Shown here: positions 8,831 through 20,410 of the stretch, piece by piece
Position numbering within the stretch: position 1 is the stretch's first letter
Layout of the letters: each line of letters opens with the position of its first letter
Source: Neocallimastix lanati (nom. inval.)
Taxonomy: Eukaryota > Neocallimastigomycota > Neocallimastigomycetes > Neocallimastigales > Neocallimastigaceae
DNA: 37,500 nucleotides
Direction: 5' to 3'
Assembly: GCA_016946835.1 (NCBI GenBank)
Contig: JACVTC010000001.1
Span: forward strand, 1,672,501 to 1,710,000
Notes under the pieces: generated by a model
Database searches by the model: none
Told to the model about the DNA's origin: nothing
The model's input: only the letters and a program-made list of their open reading frames with translations
Program-made: the position numbers and the translations under genes

Positions 8831-10364
8831 TTGTTTTATTTAATATTATTTCTATTAAATATATTAGATATACATGTTATATTCATTTATAATAATTTAT
8901 ATTTATTTATTAAATATATTTTACATATTTATGGATTATTACTATTAGATTTTATTTTAGATAGTGTTTATAATATTTTTTATTCATTTATTAATTATTA
9001 TTTATATTAATGATTATTATTAATATAATTTATTATTTATTAATCTTTTTATGTTAATATTAAATAATTAAGTTATATTATATATCCTTCTTTTATAAAT
9101 TTATTATTAAAACTTTTTGAGTAACCTTTTTTTTTTTTTTTTTCATTTTTATGTATTTTTGGCAATAATTTTACTTAAAATTTATATTAAAAAAAAATAA
9201 AATAAAAAATCTAAAATGGAAATTGGATATACCGTTTCTAAATAGAATTATTATATTTAAATAAAAATAGCCACTTTTTCACTTTTAATTTTTAATTTTT
9301 TAAAATTTTATATTAATTTTATATAATTATATAATAATGAAATTAATATAAATTAATTAATAAGGATAATAATTAATATAACACAACTAGTTAATATATT
9401 GTAACTAAAAAGTATATTATTTAACTTTTTCAATAAAATAGTATAATAACATTATAAAGAAATTAAAATTACCGTTTATTTTTAATAAATTAAAAAAAAA
9501 TAATAATATAAAAAAATAAGCACAAAAAAAAATTTTTTTTTTTTTTAATTATTAATATTTATTTATTAAAAATAGAAAAAGAATTTTGTATATTTATAGA
9601 TAATAAATGGAATATATCTTTATTATATTATTTAAATTAATTAAATATTAAATTTAATTAATAAATAAAATTTAATAATAAGAATATATAATTCATATTA
9701 TTATCTATATTAAATATATATATCTTTTTAATTATAATCATATGTTTATTCTATTTCAGAAAATAAGTAAAAATGCTGATTACAAACAAGAACAAAAAGG
9801 AATAAATTCATTTCAGAAAAATAATACCAAATTCGCATGAAAAAAATTTTTTTTTTTCAATAAATTGTTCTATATATTTATATTTTAATTTATTGTGAAT
9901 TATTATTGTGGTAATATTATTAAAAAATAATACTTTTCTTAAATGTTAATATTTATGAAATGTAATTTTTTCATTTTAGGGATAATATTATTGATTAAAT
10001 TTTTTTTTTTTTTTTTTTTTTTTTTTGACATTATCAATAATTATAATAAATAAAAAATTACAAACTTAATTAAAAAAGTAGTAAGAAGAAAAAAGTATGA
10101 ACAACTTTTTACTTTAGTCTACTTATTATTCTTATTAGGATAAAATTGTACAATAGATAAATTATTATATTAAAAAATATATATAAAAATATACATATTA
10201 TAAAAAATAAAAAAAAAAAAAGTAAAATAAAAATAAAAATAAAAATAAAAATTTTATTTATCAATATATAGATTATTGTGTTATTTATTATTGATAATGT
10301 GATTATTATTTATATTTTTTTATAATTAATTATTAATAATATTAATAAATTATTATTAATATTA

Positions 10365-10570
10365 TTATTATAATTTATTTATTATTACTATTTATTATTT
10401 ATTATTATAAATATTTATTTATTATAATTTATTATTATTATTTACTATTTATTATAATTTATTATTATTATTTATTATTTATTATTATTTTATTATTATC
10501 ATTTATTATTATCATTTATTATTTATTATTATTTTATTATTATCATTTATTATTAATTATTATTATTTAT
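10365..10570. repeat. TTTATTA/ATT tandem array
   Basis: Short ATT, TTTATTA and TTATCATT units make up the stretch, including a recognisable duplication of a block of about 40 bp ending in ATTATCATTTATTATT. It is simple-sequence DNA without coding potential. Confidence 0.7.
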
Positions 10571-10681
10571 AAATAATAGGGGAAAAAGTATTAGATGTTT
10601 ATATATATATTAACACAATAATAAAGTTGTAAAATAATTCTTATTTAAACAGTAAGTAATATCTAATAAAATAAAATAAAA

Positions 10682-10722
<41 letters not shown>

Positions 10723-10859
10723 TCAGGAAGAGAATATACTCCCATTTCTTTATTTATTAATTATCAAAATATTAATATATTGTATACATTTTAAATGAAA
10801 AAATATAAAAATATATATTATAAATATTTTAAGATAAAAAAATATTATAAAGAGATTCA

Positions 10860-11530
10860 ATTTCCGTTGATTGGGTAATTATTATTATTTGTATAAGATG
10901 TACTAAGAGGACTAGTAATAGAGGTTCTTCTTTGCTATATCATTTCGGTGTTAACTCTTTTGGTTGTAAAAGGTTTTTTTTTTTTTTTTACTATACCAAA
11001 GTAACTCAAGAGAACCACTAACTACTGGTATAGTGTTCTAGTATTAGAAAAAGAGAAACATTCAAATATCCAGTGGATAAATGATTGATAACATTTGGGA
11101 CGATTTTCTGTAACTCTACCACTTCTAAAGGTAATAGTAATATTGTACATATATCCACATCTTAAACGTGATATTCAATTAAATCTTTAGACTAAGCTTA
11201 GTGTTTTTATAATTAAAATTGAATAATGTTCATGTGTGAATGAATTTTTGATATATCATAGTTAGTACCTTTAATATTTTGTTTTGTATAAATATAAAAC
11301 CAATATATATCAATTACATCACTAAATTTTTTGATATTTTTTTTTCTTAATTTTTTTTTAGAGGAGTACGAGGTTCCTTAGCCCAAAAAATATTTACGAA
11401 TAGTTAGGAATATTTATCTCCAATAAGATCTTTATTGATTCAATTAGATTTTGTATACTTACAGAAGCACTTAATTTGCATTGATGTAGAGAAATGAGCA
11501 ATAGAGAAAAATATGAAGATCTCAAAAAAG
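10860..11530. other. Island of non-repetitive sequence, possible decayed gene
   Basis: Composition changes abruptly here to normal-looking, less AT-rich sequence. Several frames on both strands run open for 25-50 codons, but none is supported throughout. On the minus strand about 11185-11020 can be read for roughly 50 codons. On the plus strand two acceptor-like T-tract/TAG sites precede short readable exon-like pieces (10720, 11360). A 9-bp inverted repeat ACTATACCA/TGGTATAGT sits at 10990-11034. I recognise no protein family. Best read as a relic of a gene or transposon. Confidence 0.4.
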
Positions 11531-11711
11531 AACATAAGTACTGATAGTTGAATTTCTTTTAATATAACTTTTATTTGATAAAACATTCTTTGATTTATTA
11601 ATTATTTTATTGATATTATGAAATAAGCCTAGATAATGTTGAAAAATAAAATACATAATTAATTTTTTTTTAGATTAGGAATAAACTTTATTTAATAATA
11701 TTTATTTAAAG

Positions 11712-11754
<43 letters not shown>

Positions 11755-12198
11755 AATACAAGAAAATATAATAAATGAAATTTTTTAAATTAATATTAAA
11801 AAAACTACGTCCAATCCAAAAAAAAAAAAATTTAAGATAAAGTTGTGAATATTTTAGAGATAGATATTGATCATTTTTTTTTTTTAAAACCAAATTTAAA
11901 CTTATTGATATAACGATAAGGGTACTTGAATAATGATCATTTTCCTAATAAAACTTTTATATTTCTTCAGGAAGTTTATTATTTTATTTTCGTATTGTTT
12001 TTTTTTTTTTTTTATTTTGGTACATGAATAATGTGAAGGTATTGGAATATTTTTAAATAAATGAAAAAATAATACTATTTTTTTTTTTATTGTTGTAATT
12101 ATTGAGAACTTTAACTTTATTTATTTATTCATTTATTAATTACATGAATATTTTTTTTTTAAAATAAAAAATAAAAAATAAAAATAAAAAACACAGAA
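11531..12198. other. Low-complexity intergenic DNA
   Basis: The stretch holds A tracts (11717-11750, 11820-11830), T tracts and mixed A/T sequence. I see no gene. A plus-strand acceptor-like T tract with TAG sits at 11662-11673 but leads into no readable exon. Confidence 0.7.
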
Positions 12199-13480
12199 TT
12201 AATAAAAAAAATAAATATTATTTGTCCAATTAGAACATTTTCTAAAGCATCGTAATTGAGATATAGCACAGACAGCTGAAAGAGGAGGTATTCTCAATTC
12301 ACGAGTATTATCATAGAGACTAACATAAGAATTGCGAGAATTAAATCCATAACTGCAATAAAGTCCTCTATTAATAATTTTTTTGAGCTTTAGAACATCT
12401 GCTTTTATTTGAACCAAAGAGAGGAGCATAATATATAACAAGACTAAGAATAAACGAAATTAAAACATATTTCTTCAATGGGAGAGGAATAGACTTATTA
12501 ATAAGAAATCGAAAGTACGAATTTAATATGACATTTAAATTACTGTTTAATTTGAATTGTATAGGTTTCAATGATAAAGATTCATCTAAAGGAATTCCAA
12601 GATAAGTAGGGGTTATATAATTTGGACAAAATATTAGAGATAGGTACTGACTGAATCATAGGCTTTTTTAAGATCGAGAAAAGCAAGATAAGTAAAATTT
12701 CCTTTAAATTTTCTTCTTTGACATATCTCTCTAATTGAAATATATAAATTTATGCATTCTTCTTTATTTCTAAATCCAAATTGTTCAGGTCTAACAAATT
12801 TATGTTCAAAGACATATTTTTAGCAATTCTATTAGTAACAATCTTTGAAATAATTTTTAAGCCAACATTAATAAGAGAAATATCATGATAATTATTGCAA
12901 CCTGAAAGATCTCCTTTTTTTTTTTTTGGAATTGATATTATAGAAGCTGAATTCTAACTCTTCAGGGAAATCACCATCCCAGATTTTTGTTAAATAATAA
13001 AAGTAAACATTTAGCACAATCGGAGTAACGAACAACTGAAGAATCATCTTGATTATCGGATAAATCAGATTTATTAAAAGAAGGCTTTAAAAAAATTCAA
13101 TCGGAATACCATCGGGTCCAGGTGCTTTATTATTTTTCATAATATTAAGCACAGTATTTTGAATTTCTTCCATAGTAATAGGATCATTAATATTCCAAGT
13201 AGGATTATTATTAGGATTACTTCCAAAATAAATTTACCCAGTATTCATTATCCAGACTATGTTGAGTAACATCAGAAGCTAGTTCACTATAATGTTCAGC
13301 AAATCGATTTAATTGATCCGAATGAGAAAATAAAAAAAGTTACCCTGCTTGTCCTTTAAAACGCTTGACGAATTAGAATTAGAGTACATAGGGTGAGATA
13401 AAATTGTAATTCTTTCAATTTAATAAAGCTCTTTAAGACGTTAAAAATTTTCCGTTGAATAATCATAAATTAGCTAAAAG
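12199..13480 (-). mobile_element. Second LINE relic, internally deleted
   Basis: Read on the minus strand from 13480 it shows SSVLKDKQGN, NKAPGPDGIPIEFF (RT entry motif), NYHDISLINVGLKIISKIV, VRPEQFGFRNKEECINLYIS and YLAFLDLKKAYDSV (motif A), then jumps straight to YLGIPLDESLSLKPI and the post-RT thumb region (RELRIPPLSAVCAISQLRC). The catalytic FADD box, endonuclease and N-terminal parts are absent, and stops and frameshifts are frequent. The sequence is close to the first LINE but clearly diverged, so it is a related member of one family and not a duplicate. Confidence 0.85.
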
Positions 13481-13938
13481 TATATTTAAAAAAGAAAAAA
13501 ATATTAGTAGAGAAAGACTATAAAAAAGACTCCCATCCGTTAAATAATGTCTTAAACACAAGAATTTATATATATATATATATATATATAAATTCTGGAC
13601 AGTTAATTAAAAATGTTAAACAGGTATAGTTTTTGTATAAATATATGCTAAATCAAATCAAACTTTTGGCGTGAATCAAATCTTCCTACATTTACATTTT
13701 ACAATAGCTACATGAGTTTAAAAAATATTATAGAAAAAAACATATACTAAAATAATGATGAATTAAAAAATACAAAAGATTTCAATACAATAATAATATG
13801 AAAAAACTACATGATATTATTGATTATACAAATTCCAATGTTTACTACATATCCATTTTAAAACAATTTAAAACATCAGTCAATGAACCTGGAAAAAATA
13901 ATATTGTATAATAAAAACATTTAAAAAATTATATTTTT

Positions 13939-13977
<39 letters not shown>

Positions 13978-14776
13978 GTACTCTTTTTTTTTTTTTTATG
14001 TTTTTATGTTTTTATGTTTTTAATATTTTATTATAAATATTATAGTATTGTATATTATATCTATTTAATATTAAAATAATTTTTATATAATATTATTTTT
14101 TATACATAGTTTACTTTTGTTTTATTTATTATTACTTTAATTTAAATATTTAATATAAAATTTAAACTTTCATAATAATAAAATATATAATATATATATA
14201 CATTTTTTTTGATATAAAGTAATATTTATTATTGATAATTATATTAATATTTATATTATTTGTGTATAATTTTATAAAATATTTTCTTTAAAATTTATTT
14301 TATTCTTAAAGAAAATAAATAATAATTATAGTAATCATCAATACTATTATATTGTTTATATACCCCATTACAGAGTTCTTTTTTTTCTTTTAAAAAAAAA
14401 AAAGTAATAAATAAAGTAATTTTTATATAAATTGTCTATGAAATACTATTAATGTTATTAATTTACTATAATTACTATTATATATACTTAAATTTATTAT
14501 TTTTAGCTTGTAAATATTAACGATTATAATATATTATAAAGATAAGGGTTATTATTTAAGATTTAATAATATATTTTATATAGTTTATTTGTATTTATTA
14601 TTTTTATTTTTAACAATATATTTTTTATATTCTTATTACAAATAAATTATAATTTTATTATTATAAATATATAATTCAAATAATTTATAATATATATTTT
14701 TATTTTTTAAAAGAAAATTTAATTTTTTTTATATATTATTATTATAATTTAATTATTTATTACTTCATCCCATTAT
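13481..14776. other. AT-rich intergenic DNA, 3' flank of the large CotH gene
   Basis: The first part up to about 13900 is less repetitive and may be more decayed element sequence. (TA)n lies at 13567-13591, a T tract at 13945-13972 and mixed A/T words continue to the end of the CotH gene. No readable gene was found. Confidence 0.7.
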
Positions 14777-17700
14777 TTATTTTCTTGTTTTGACGTAACA
14801 ACGACGCTTGGATGATACAGCTTTAGTAGTTGTTCTGGTAATGGTAGTAGTAGAAACTTTAGAAGTTGGTTCTGATTTAATAGTACTTGTAGAGGTAGTC
14901 TTTTCTTTATTGTCACCTTCTTCTGGTTCAGTTTCACTTCCTGTATCTATTCCTGAAGTTTGTAAATCAGCAAGTTCAGTTTCCTCTTCACCACTAGAGA
15001 TTCCTTCAGCATCAGTTGGTTCTTCAACATCAGTTGGTTCTTCAACATCAGTTGGTTCTTCAACATCAGTTGGTTCTTCAACATCAGTTGGTTCTTCAAC
15101 ATCAGTTGGTTCTTCAACATCAGTTGGTTCTTCAACATCAGTTGGTTCTTCAGCATCAGTTGGTTCTTCAGCATCAGTTGGTTCTTCAGCATCAGTTGGT
15201 TCTTCAGTATCAGTTGGTTTTTCAACATCAGTTGGTTCTTCAGCATCAGTTGGTTTTTCAACATCAGTTGGTTCTTCAGCATCAGTTGGTTTTTCAACAT
15301 CAGTTGGTTCTTCAGCATCAGTTGGTTTTTCAACATCAGTTGGTTCTTCAGCATCAGTTGGTTTTTCAACATCAGTTGGTTCATCAGCATCAGTTGGTTC
15401 TTCAGCATCAGTTGGTTCTTCAGCATCAGTTGGTTCTTCAGCATCAGTTGGTTCTTCAGCATCAGTTGGTTCTTCAGCATCAGTTGGTTTTTCAGCATCA
15501 GTTGGTTTTTCAGCATCAGTTGGTTCTTCAGCATCAGTTGGTTCTTCAACATCAGTTGGTTTTTCAACATCAGTTGGTTCTTCAACATCAGTTGGTTCTT
15601 CAGCATCAGTATTAAATGGTTCAAGAATTGGTTTTTTCACACCTTGGGTTGGTTCTTCCTTAGCTTCAGTGGTTTCTTCAACAGTAGTAGTTGATTCTTC
15701 CTTAGCTTCAGTAGTTTCTTCAGCATTAGTAGTTGGTTCTTCCTTAGCTTCAGTGGTTTCTTCAGCATTAGTAGTTGGTTCTTCCTTAGCTTCAGTGGTT
15801 TCTTCAGCATTAGTAGTTGGTTCTTCCTTAGCTTCAGTAGTTTCTTCAGCATTAGTAGTTGGTTCTTCCTTAGCTTCAGTGGTTTCTTCAGCTTTAGTGG
15901 TTGGAACTTCCTTAGCTTCAGTGGTTTCTTCAGCTTTAGTGGTTGGAACTTCCTTAGCTTCAGTGGTTTCTTCAGCACTAGTGGTTGGTTCTTCCTTAGC
16001 TTCAGTGGTTTCTTCAGCATTAGTGGTTGGTTTTTCATTGGCTAAAGTAGTTTCTTCAGCATTAGTTGTTGGTTCTTCCTTAGCTTCAGTAGTTTCTTCA
16101 GCATTAGTGGTTGGTTTTTCCTTAGCTTCAGTGGTTTCTTCAGCATTAGTGGTTGGTTTTTCATTGGCTAAAGTAGTTTCTTCAACAGTAGTAGTTGGTT
16201 CTTCCTTAGCTTCAGTGGTTTCTTCAGCAGCAGTAGTTGATTCTTCAATAACAGCAGAAGTGGATTTTTCAATATCTATTTCATCGGTAACTGGTTCGGC
16301 TAATGGAATTTCAGTTGTATCAAAAATTTCAACAACACCAGAATATTCTTGAAGATCGTCGTAATCAACAGATGGTTCATTATCTTCAGATGGTTCTTCA
16401 GCATCACCAGTTTCTTCTTCATTAATTGTGTCATATTCAGTAATTAATGTAGTGTAAGTAACATATGTTTCATAATCATAAGTTGTAAGGTATGTTGAAG
16501 TTTCAGTAATAGTTGTTTCATATTCGGTGGTAGTAGTTTCAACGATATCAGTAGTGGTAGTAGTTTCATCAGCAGTAGAAGTAGTTTCAACTACATCAGT
16601 AGTGGTAGTAGCTTCATCAGCAGTAGAAGTACTTTCAATTACATCAGTTGTAGTAGTAGCTTCTTCAGTAGTGGTGGTAGCTTCATAATCAAATGGAACA
16701 CAACCAGTTGGTGGATTAGCATCACCTTCCCAAGTAATACAGAATTCCTTCTTAATAGCTTCAGCTCTAAGAGTAACCCACTCATAGAGACCCCATGGAA
16801 GACCTGGGAGTGGATGTTCAAATGCAGCTAAGAAATCTTTGTAACGCCAGTCTGGAGTTTGCTTACTACGTCTGAATGGACGAGTGAAAGAGTAATCCCA
16901 TTCAACTTCTGGTCTGTAACGATCATAGTAAGAATCAACAACCTTAGTAAAAGCAACTGGGTTGAAAATGTTTTGAACAATAGAAACAAGAGTTTTTTCA
17001 AAACGAAGTTGAAGTTCTGGAGAACCAGCAATAAGCTTATCGACCAAAGTACGATGGAAAGCATCAAATTCATCACCATGCCAGACCTTATTAATCATAG
17101 TAGTGTAAGATTGCTTTGGGAAATCGTAACCAACCTTATTAATATCATCAGTTAAACCAACACCGAAAGTTTCATCATGATCTTGAGTAATGAAATAGAA
17201 CTTGTAAGTACTATCAGTAGATTCTCTTGGATCTTGATATAAGGCAAAGTTACTAGTAAAGTACCAGTAACCATCCCAATCACCAGTTAAGTATTCCATA
17301 CACATAGCTTTGTGGAATGTATCAATATCGAGCCAGTGTTTATCAAAGAATTCAACAGCCTTAGCATCGGTAGTATCTAATTCATCAAGAGCCTTAGTTA
17401 AAGCAATTAATTTGTTTTTATTACTACCAATCTTAAGAGCAAATGGATCATAGAAAGAACTGTTATTTGGTTGATATTCAAAATCAGCACCAGTGGAACA
17501 GTCAAAAGTATCACCTACTGGATTTGGAGCGTCAATGGTATGATCAACAGATTCACCATAGAATTCAGCTTTAACGAAAGATTCACTATAAGCTTCTTCT
17601 TGTAAAGTATAGAAACCAGCTGGTTTTCCATTGTAGTAAACACGAACCATAATCGAATGAATACTTGGAATACCAATAGCTTGGTTAATATTACCATAGA

Positions 17701-18340
17701 TAGTTTGACGAAGATTAGTTGGATCTTCACTACCATTACGAAGCTTTAATAAGTATCTTCCCTTAATACCTTTAGTACCAAGTTGTAATCTAATTTGGAA
17801 TTTTTCAAAGTTCTTGTTCTTAGCAGAAGCTGGAACTTTAGAAAATGAAGTTCTTGAGTCCTTGAAATAAAAAGTAACTCTTTCCAATTTTCTACTAGTA
17901 GCTGGGTTATGGAAGAATGTTTCAGTATTCTCACCAGAAAAGTGAATAGTTGGAATATAGGTATCATTGAAAAGCTTTGTTTTACCAATAGATCTATCCC
18001 AATGATTATCTGGATATTGGAACTTTTCAAGAGGTTTAAGAGTTTCTTCTCTTTCAAAGAAATCATAATAAGTAGAAGTGGATTTGGCGTTTAAAGTACG
18101 TGTGAATTTTTCTTCAACATTATCAACAATATATTTGTAAGTAATATTACCACTTGGGGCATTTTGTAATTTATATTTGTGTAATGGATCTACATCAACT
18201 TCACGTTCCATGGTATAAATTTTTCCATTATTAACTTGAACTTGTACTGAATTTCCAAAAGCAATAACACTAAAAGTTACTGTTCTACTTAGAGCAGCAC
18301 CTATTGAAAGGGCTAAAAGTAATACTATGTATTTAAACAT
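14777..18340 (-). CDS. Secreted CotH-domain protein with long Thr/Glu repeat stalk (1187 residues)
   Basis: An intact single-exon paralogue of the gene at 5785-7767. Residues 1-18 form a signal peptide (IVLLLALSIGAALS). The beta-rich segment and CotH domain (about 19-545) align with the 660-residue paralogue almost without gaps and keep DWDGYWYF (D354, D356) and QDHDETFG (D387, D389). From about 551 the protein is a low-complexity stalk in three tiers: Thr-rich units with TTTTDV and STADE, about 14 copies of a 14-residue EETTEAKEEPTTNA unit, then about 33 copies of a 6-residue EEPTDA/EKPTDA unit. A basic end follows (SSKRRCYVKTRK) with no GPI signal or dockerin. The stalk is strongly acidic and Thr-rich, a likely target for O-mannosylation, and would hold the CotH domain away from an anchoring surface. 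The substrate is unknown. Confidence 0.92.
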   Translation of the reverse strand: MFKYIVLLLALSIGAALSRTVTFSVIAFGNSVQVQVNNGKIYTMEREVDVDPLHKYKLQNAPSGNITYKYIVDNVEEKFTRTLNAKSTSTYYDFFEREETLKPLEKFQYPDNHWDRSIGKTKLFNDTYIPTIHFSGENTETFFHNPATSRKLERVTFYFKDSRTSFSKVPASAKNKNFEKFQIRLQLGTKGIKGRYLLKLRNGSEDPTNLRQTIYGNINQAIGIPSIHSIMVRVYYNGKPAGFYTLQEEAYSESFVKAEFYGESVDHTIDAPNPVGDTFDCSTGADFEYQPNNSSFYDPFALKIGSNKNKLIALTKALDELDTTDAKAVEFFDKHWLDIDTFHKAMCMEYLTGDWDGYWYFTSNFALYQDPRESTDSTYKFYFITQDHDETFGVGLTDDINKVGYDFPKQSYTTMINKVWHGDEFDAFHRTLVDKLIAGSPELQLRFEKTLVSIVQNIFNPVAFTKVVDSYYDRYRPEVEWDYSFTRPFRRSKQTPDWRYKDFLAAFEHPLPGLPWGLYEWVTLRAEAIKKEFCITWEGDANPPTGCVPFDYEATTTTEEATTTTDVIESTSTADEATTTTDVVETTSTADETTTTTDIVETTTTEYETTITETSTYLTTYDYETYVTYTTLITEYDTINEEETGDAEEPSEDNEPSVDYDDLQEYSGVVEIFDTTEIPLAEPVTDEIDIEKSTSAVIEESTTAAEETTEAKEEPTTTVEETTLANEKPTTNAEETTEAKEKPTTNAEETTEAKEEPTTNAEETTLANEKPTTNAEETTEAKEEPTTSAEETTEAKEVPTTKAEETTEAKEVPTTKAEETTEAKEEPTTNAEETTEAKEEPTTNAEETTEAKEEPTTNAEETTEAKEEPTTNAEETTEAKEESTTTVEETTEAKEEPTQGVKKPILEPFNTDAEEPTDVEEPTDVEKPTDVEEPTDAEEPTDAEKPTDAEKPTDAEEPTDAEEPTDAEEPTDAEEPTDAEEPTDADEPTDVEKPTDAEEPTDVEKPTDAEEPTDVEKPTDAEEPTDVEKPTDAEEPTDVEKPTDTEEPTDAEEPTDAEEPTDAEEPTDVEEPTDVEEPTDVEEPTDVEEPTDVEEPTDVEEPTDVEEPTDAEGISSGEEETELADLQTSGIDTGSETEPEEGDNKEKTTSTSTIKSEPTSKVSTTTITRTTTKAVSSKRRCYVKTRK
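15010..15603. repeat. 18-bp tandem repeat coding EEPTDA
   Basis: About 33 units of 18 bp differ at few sites (GCATCA/ACATCA and GGTTCT/GGTTTT). Within 15205-15370 the units alternate EKPTDA-EEPTDV four times, showing that a 36-bp dimer was amplified as a block. Blocks of seven EEPTDV and five EEPTDA elsewhere show other recent amplifications. Confidence 0.92.
15640..16235. repeat. 42-bp tandem repeat coding EETTEAKEEPTTNA
   Basis: About 14 units of 42 bp. Variant units (EETTLANEKPTTNA twice, KEVPTTKA twice in a row) mark internal block duplications. All units stay in frame. Confidence 0.9.
16490..16685. repeat. Degenerate 48-bp repeat coding Thr-rich units
   Basis: Three to four degenerate units read TTTTDV(I/V)E(S/T)TSTADE. 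It joins the CotH domain to the Glu/Thr stalk and is the most diverged, so probably the oldest, of the three tiers. Confidence 0.7.
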
Positions 18341-19364
18341 ATTTATTTTTTTTTTCTATATGAAAATTTTATTTCTATTACTTTATTATTTTTATTTATT
18401 ATTATGTAATTATTTATTTTTTATTTTTTATTTTTTAATATTTTATTTTATTACTTTATCATCAAAAGACTTATTATAAATTTATAAATTTATAATATCT
18501 ATATACATATATAATATTAATATATATATTATTTTCAAATTAAATGAAAATAATTTTTTATTCTTAAATCTTAAATAAAAAAAAAAAAATTTAAAATATA
18601 ATGCAGAAAAACTTATTTTATATAAAAAATTTTTTTATAAAATTAGAAGAAATTTATTTTTATTCTTTTCCACTTTTGTTATTATTTTGTTATAAATTTT
18701 TTTCTTCCTTTTCCTTTTCTTTTTAATATATATTCTATTTTTTTTTTTTTTTTTTTTTTTTATTAATATGAAAATATATATTAATTTGAAATATTTACTT
18801 TGGAAATGTTACACAAAATCATATAATGGAAATGAAAAATAGAATTTCATTAAAAACACAATAATTAATAATTTATCTATTATTATCTTATCAAATTATT
18901 TAATAAATATAAAAATAACTTTAATTTATATAAAAATAAATAATAAAATAAAAATCATGCAATATTAAAGATTTTCAAAAAAATTTTTTTAAATCTCAAC
19001 ATGATTAAAGAAAATTATTAATAAATATTAAATAAAAAAGGTATATTAAATAAAAAAAAGGTATTTTCTTATAATGTAATATTTAATAATAATATGAGCA
19101 TATCATTTTTTTTTATAATAAATAACTTCTTATAAAAAAATTATAAACTAGTATTAGTAATATTAATGTATATATAATTATATAATACAAATTTTTTGGT
19201 AATTTCAATATAAGATAAGGTTAATTATTTGTGCATAGAAATGTTCATATTTTACACAGAAAAATTAATATAATTTCTAATATATACAAATTAACAATAT
19301 AATGACTAATAATTCGTACAAAGTATTTTTCTATTTCGAATTTTTAGCCATTTCTAATTGAAAA

Positions 19365-19395
<31 letters not shown>

Positions 19396-19820
19396 TTTAT
19401 ATATTCTATAATAAAAATTATAGAATTTTTAAAAAGATAAAAAGTACAAAATTCGTTGTATCTATTTATTATCATTGGAGAGATCTAATACTTTAAAAAT
19501 AAACTAAATTTTAAAATAAATAATAACTACTTTATTTTTTTATTCTAATAACTAAAGTTTAAAAAATTATTTCTTAAATAATGTTTCTTCTACATTTATT
19601 ATTTAATATAAAATAATAAAAATTAAATATTTACTATATTAATGTAAATAGGCCTCCATTTTATAACTTTAATTACTTAAAGAATTTTCTGAATATTCTT
19701 TAAAAAAAATTTTTTTTTCTTTTAATATAAATTTTATTTTTTTTATTTTCTTTAAAATATGTTAAAATATTTATATAAGTTTAAAATTAAATTTAATTAA
19801 AAAAAAAATTTTTTTTTTTA

Positions 19821-19864
19821 TATATTAAAAGAAAAACTTTATATTAAGTTTTTCTTTTAATATA
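19821..19864. repeat. Perfect 18-bp stem hairpin
   Basis: Arms 19821-19838 and 19847-19864 are exact reverse complements around an 8-nt loop. It lies next to an A-run/T-run boundary in intergenic DNA with no gene close enough to call it a terminator. Confidence 0.8.
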
Positions 19865-20089
19865 ATTATTTCTTTTATTGTAAAAAATTATTTATAATAA
19901 AAAATAATAATAATAAATTTTAATTAATAATAAAAAAAAAATTTTTTTTAATTAATAATAACATATATTTTTTTAATTCTATTTGAATATTTGAATCCAT
20001 ATAAATTAATTCAGAAAATAAAAAATATATAAAAGAATGAATGAGACAAATATCTATGATTTTTATTAAAAAAATTTAACTTATTCTCT

Positions 20090-20265
20090 ATTATTATATT
20101 GATATTTATTACCTAGAAAAAATAGATATTGTAGGATTCATGATCTAAAAAACTAGATATAGGAGATTTATTACCTAAAAAGATTAGATATATAAGGGAT
20201 TTATTACCTTTAATATTTCTATATAAAAAATTCCAATATACTAATCTTTTGAGTAATAAATGTTT
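20090..20265. repeat. Degenerate 33-bp repeats with one inverted copy
   Basis: The phrase ATTTATTACCTAAAAAGATTAGATATA recurs about four times in imperfect form from 20098 to 20212 (TTTATTACCT at 20106, 20168 and 20201). An inverted partner (CTAATCTTTTGAGTAATAAA) lies at about 20240-20260. The block can fold on itself. Nothing coding is visible. Confidence 0.65.
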
Positions 20266-20410
20266 TTTTTTTTTTTGGCTAATAATGATATTTATATTGA
20301 TATATTAAAGATATAATAAAAAATTTTATATTGTTAAATATTAATTATATTTATAATACTATGAGATAAATTTTTTAATCTCATATAAAAAAAAAAAGTA
20401 CAAAAAATTT

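Larger units (their letters stand above)
7768..10859. other. Low-complexity AT-rich intergenic DNA
   Basis: No gene is visible on either strand. The part next to 7768 is the promoter side of the minus-strand CotH gene and carries long T tracts (7912-7945) and an AAACGTTT palindrome at 7958-7965. Further on come TAAATAA arrays, a long inverted repeat (listed separately), T tracts at 10000-10026 and 10685-10719, and ATT arrays at 10370-10570. Confidence 0.8.

Noticed and set aside
15010-15603. CRISPR-like array of regularly spaced repeats
   Set aside because: Units are contiguous without spacers, lie in frame within a eukaryotic gene and are a coding minisatellite.
14808-16352. A 514-codon plus-strand open frame, and other long frames of 133-225 codons across the same region
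   Set aside because: They lie wholly over the tandem repeats of the CotH tail. Units of 18 and 42 bp are multiples of three and lack stops in several frames, so open frames appear automatically. They give monotonous SVGSSAS, NQLMLK or HQLVLQ strings with no start context or domain.
5785-18340. Reading the CotH proteins as host-invasion factors like those described in Mucorales
   Set aside because: Shared CotH domain alone does not show that function, and the rest of the window suggests an anaerobic gut fungus; no evidence here supports a host-binding role.
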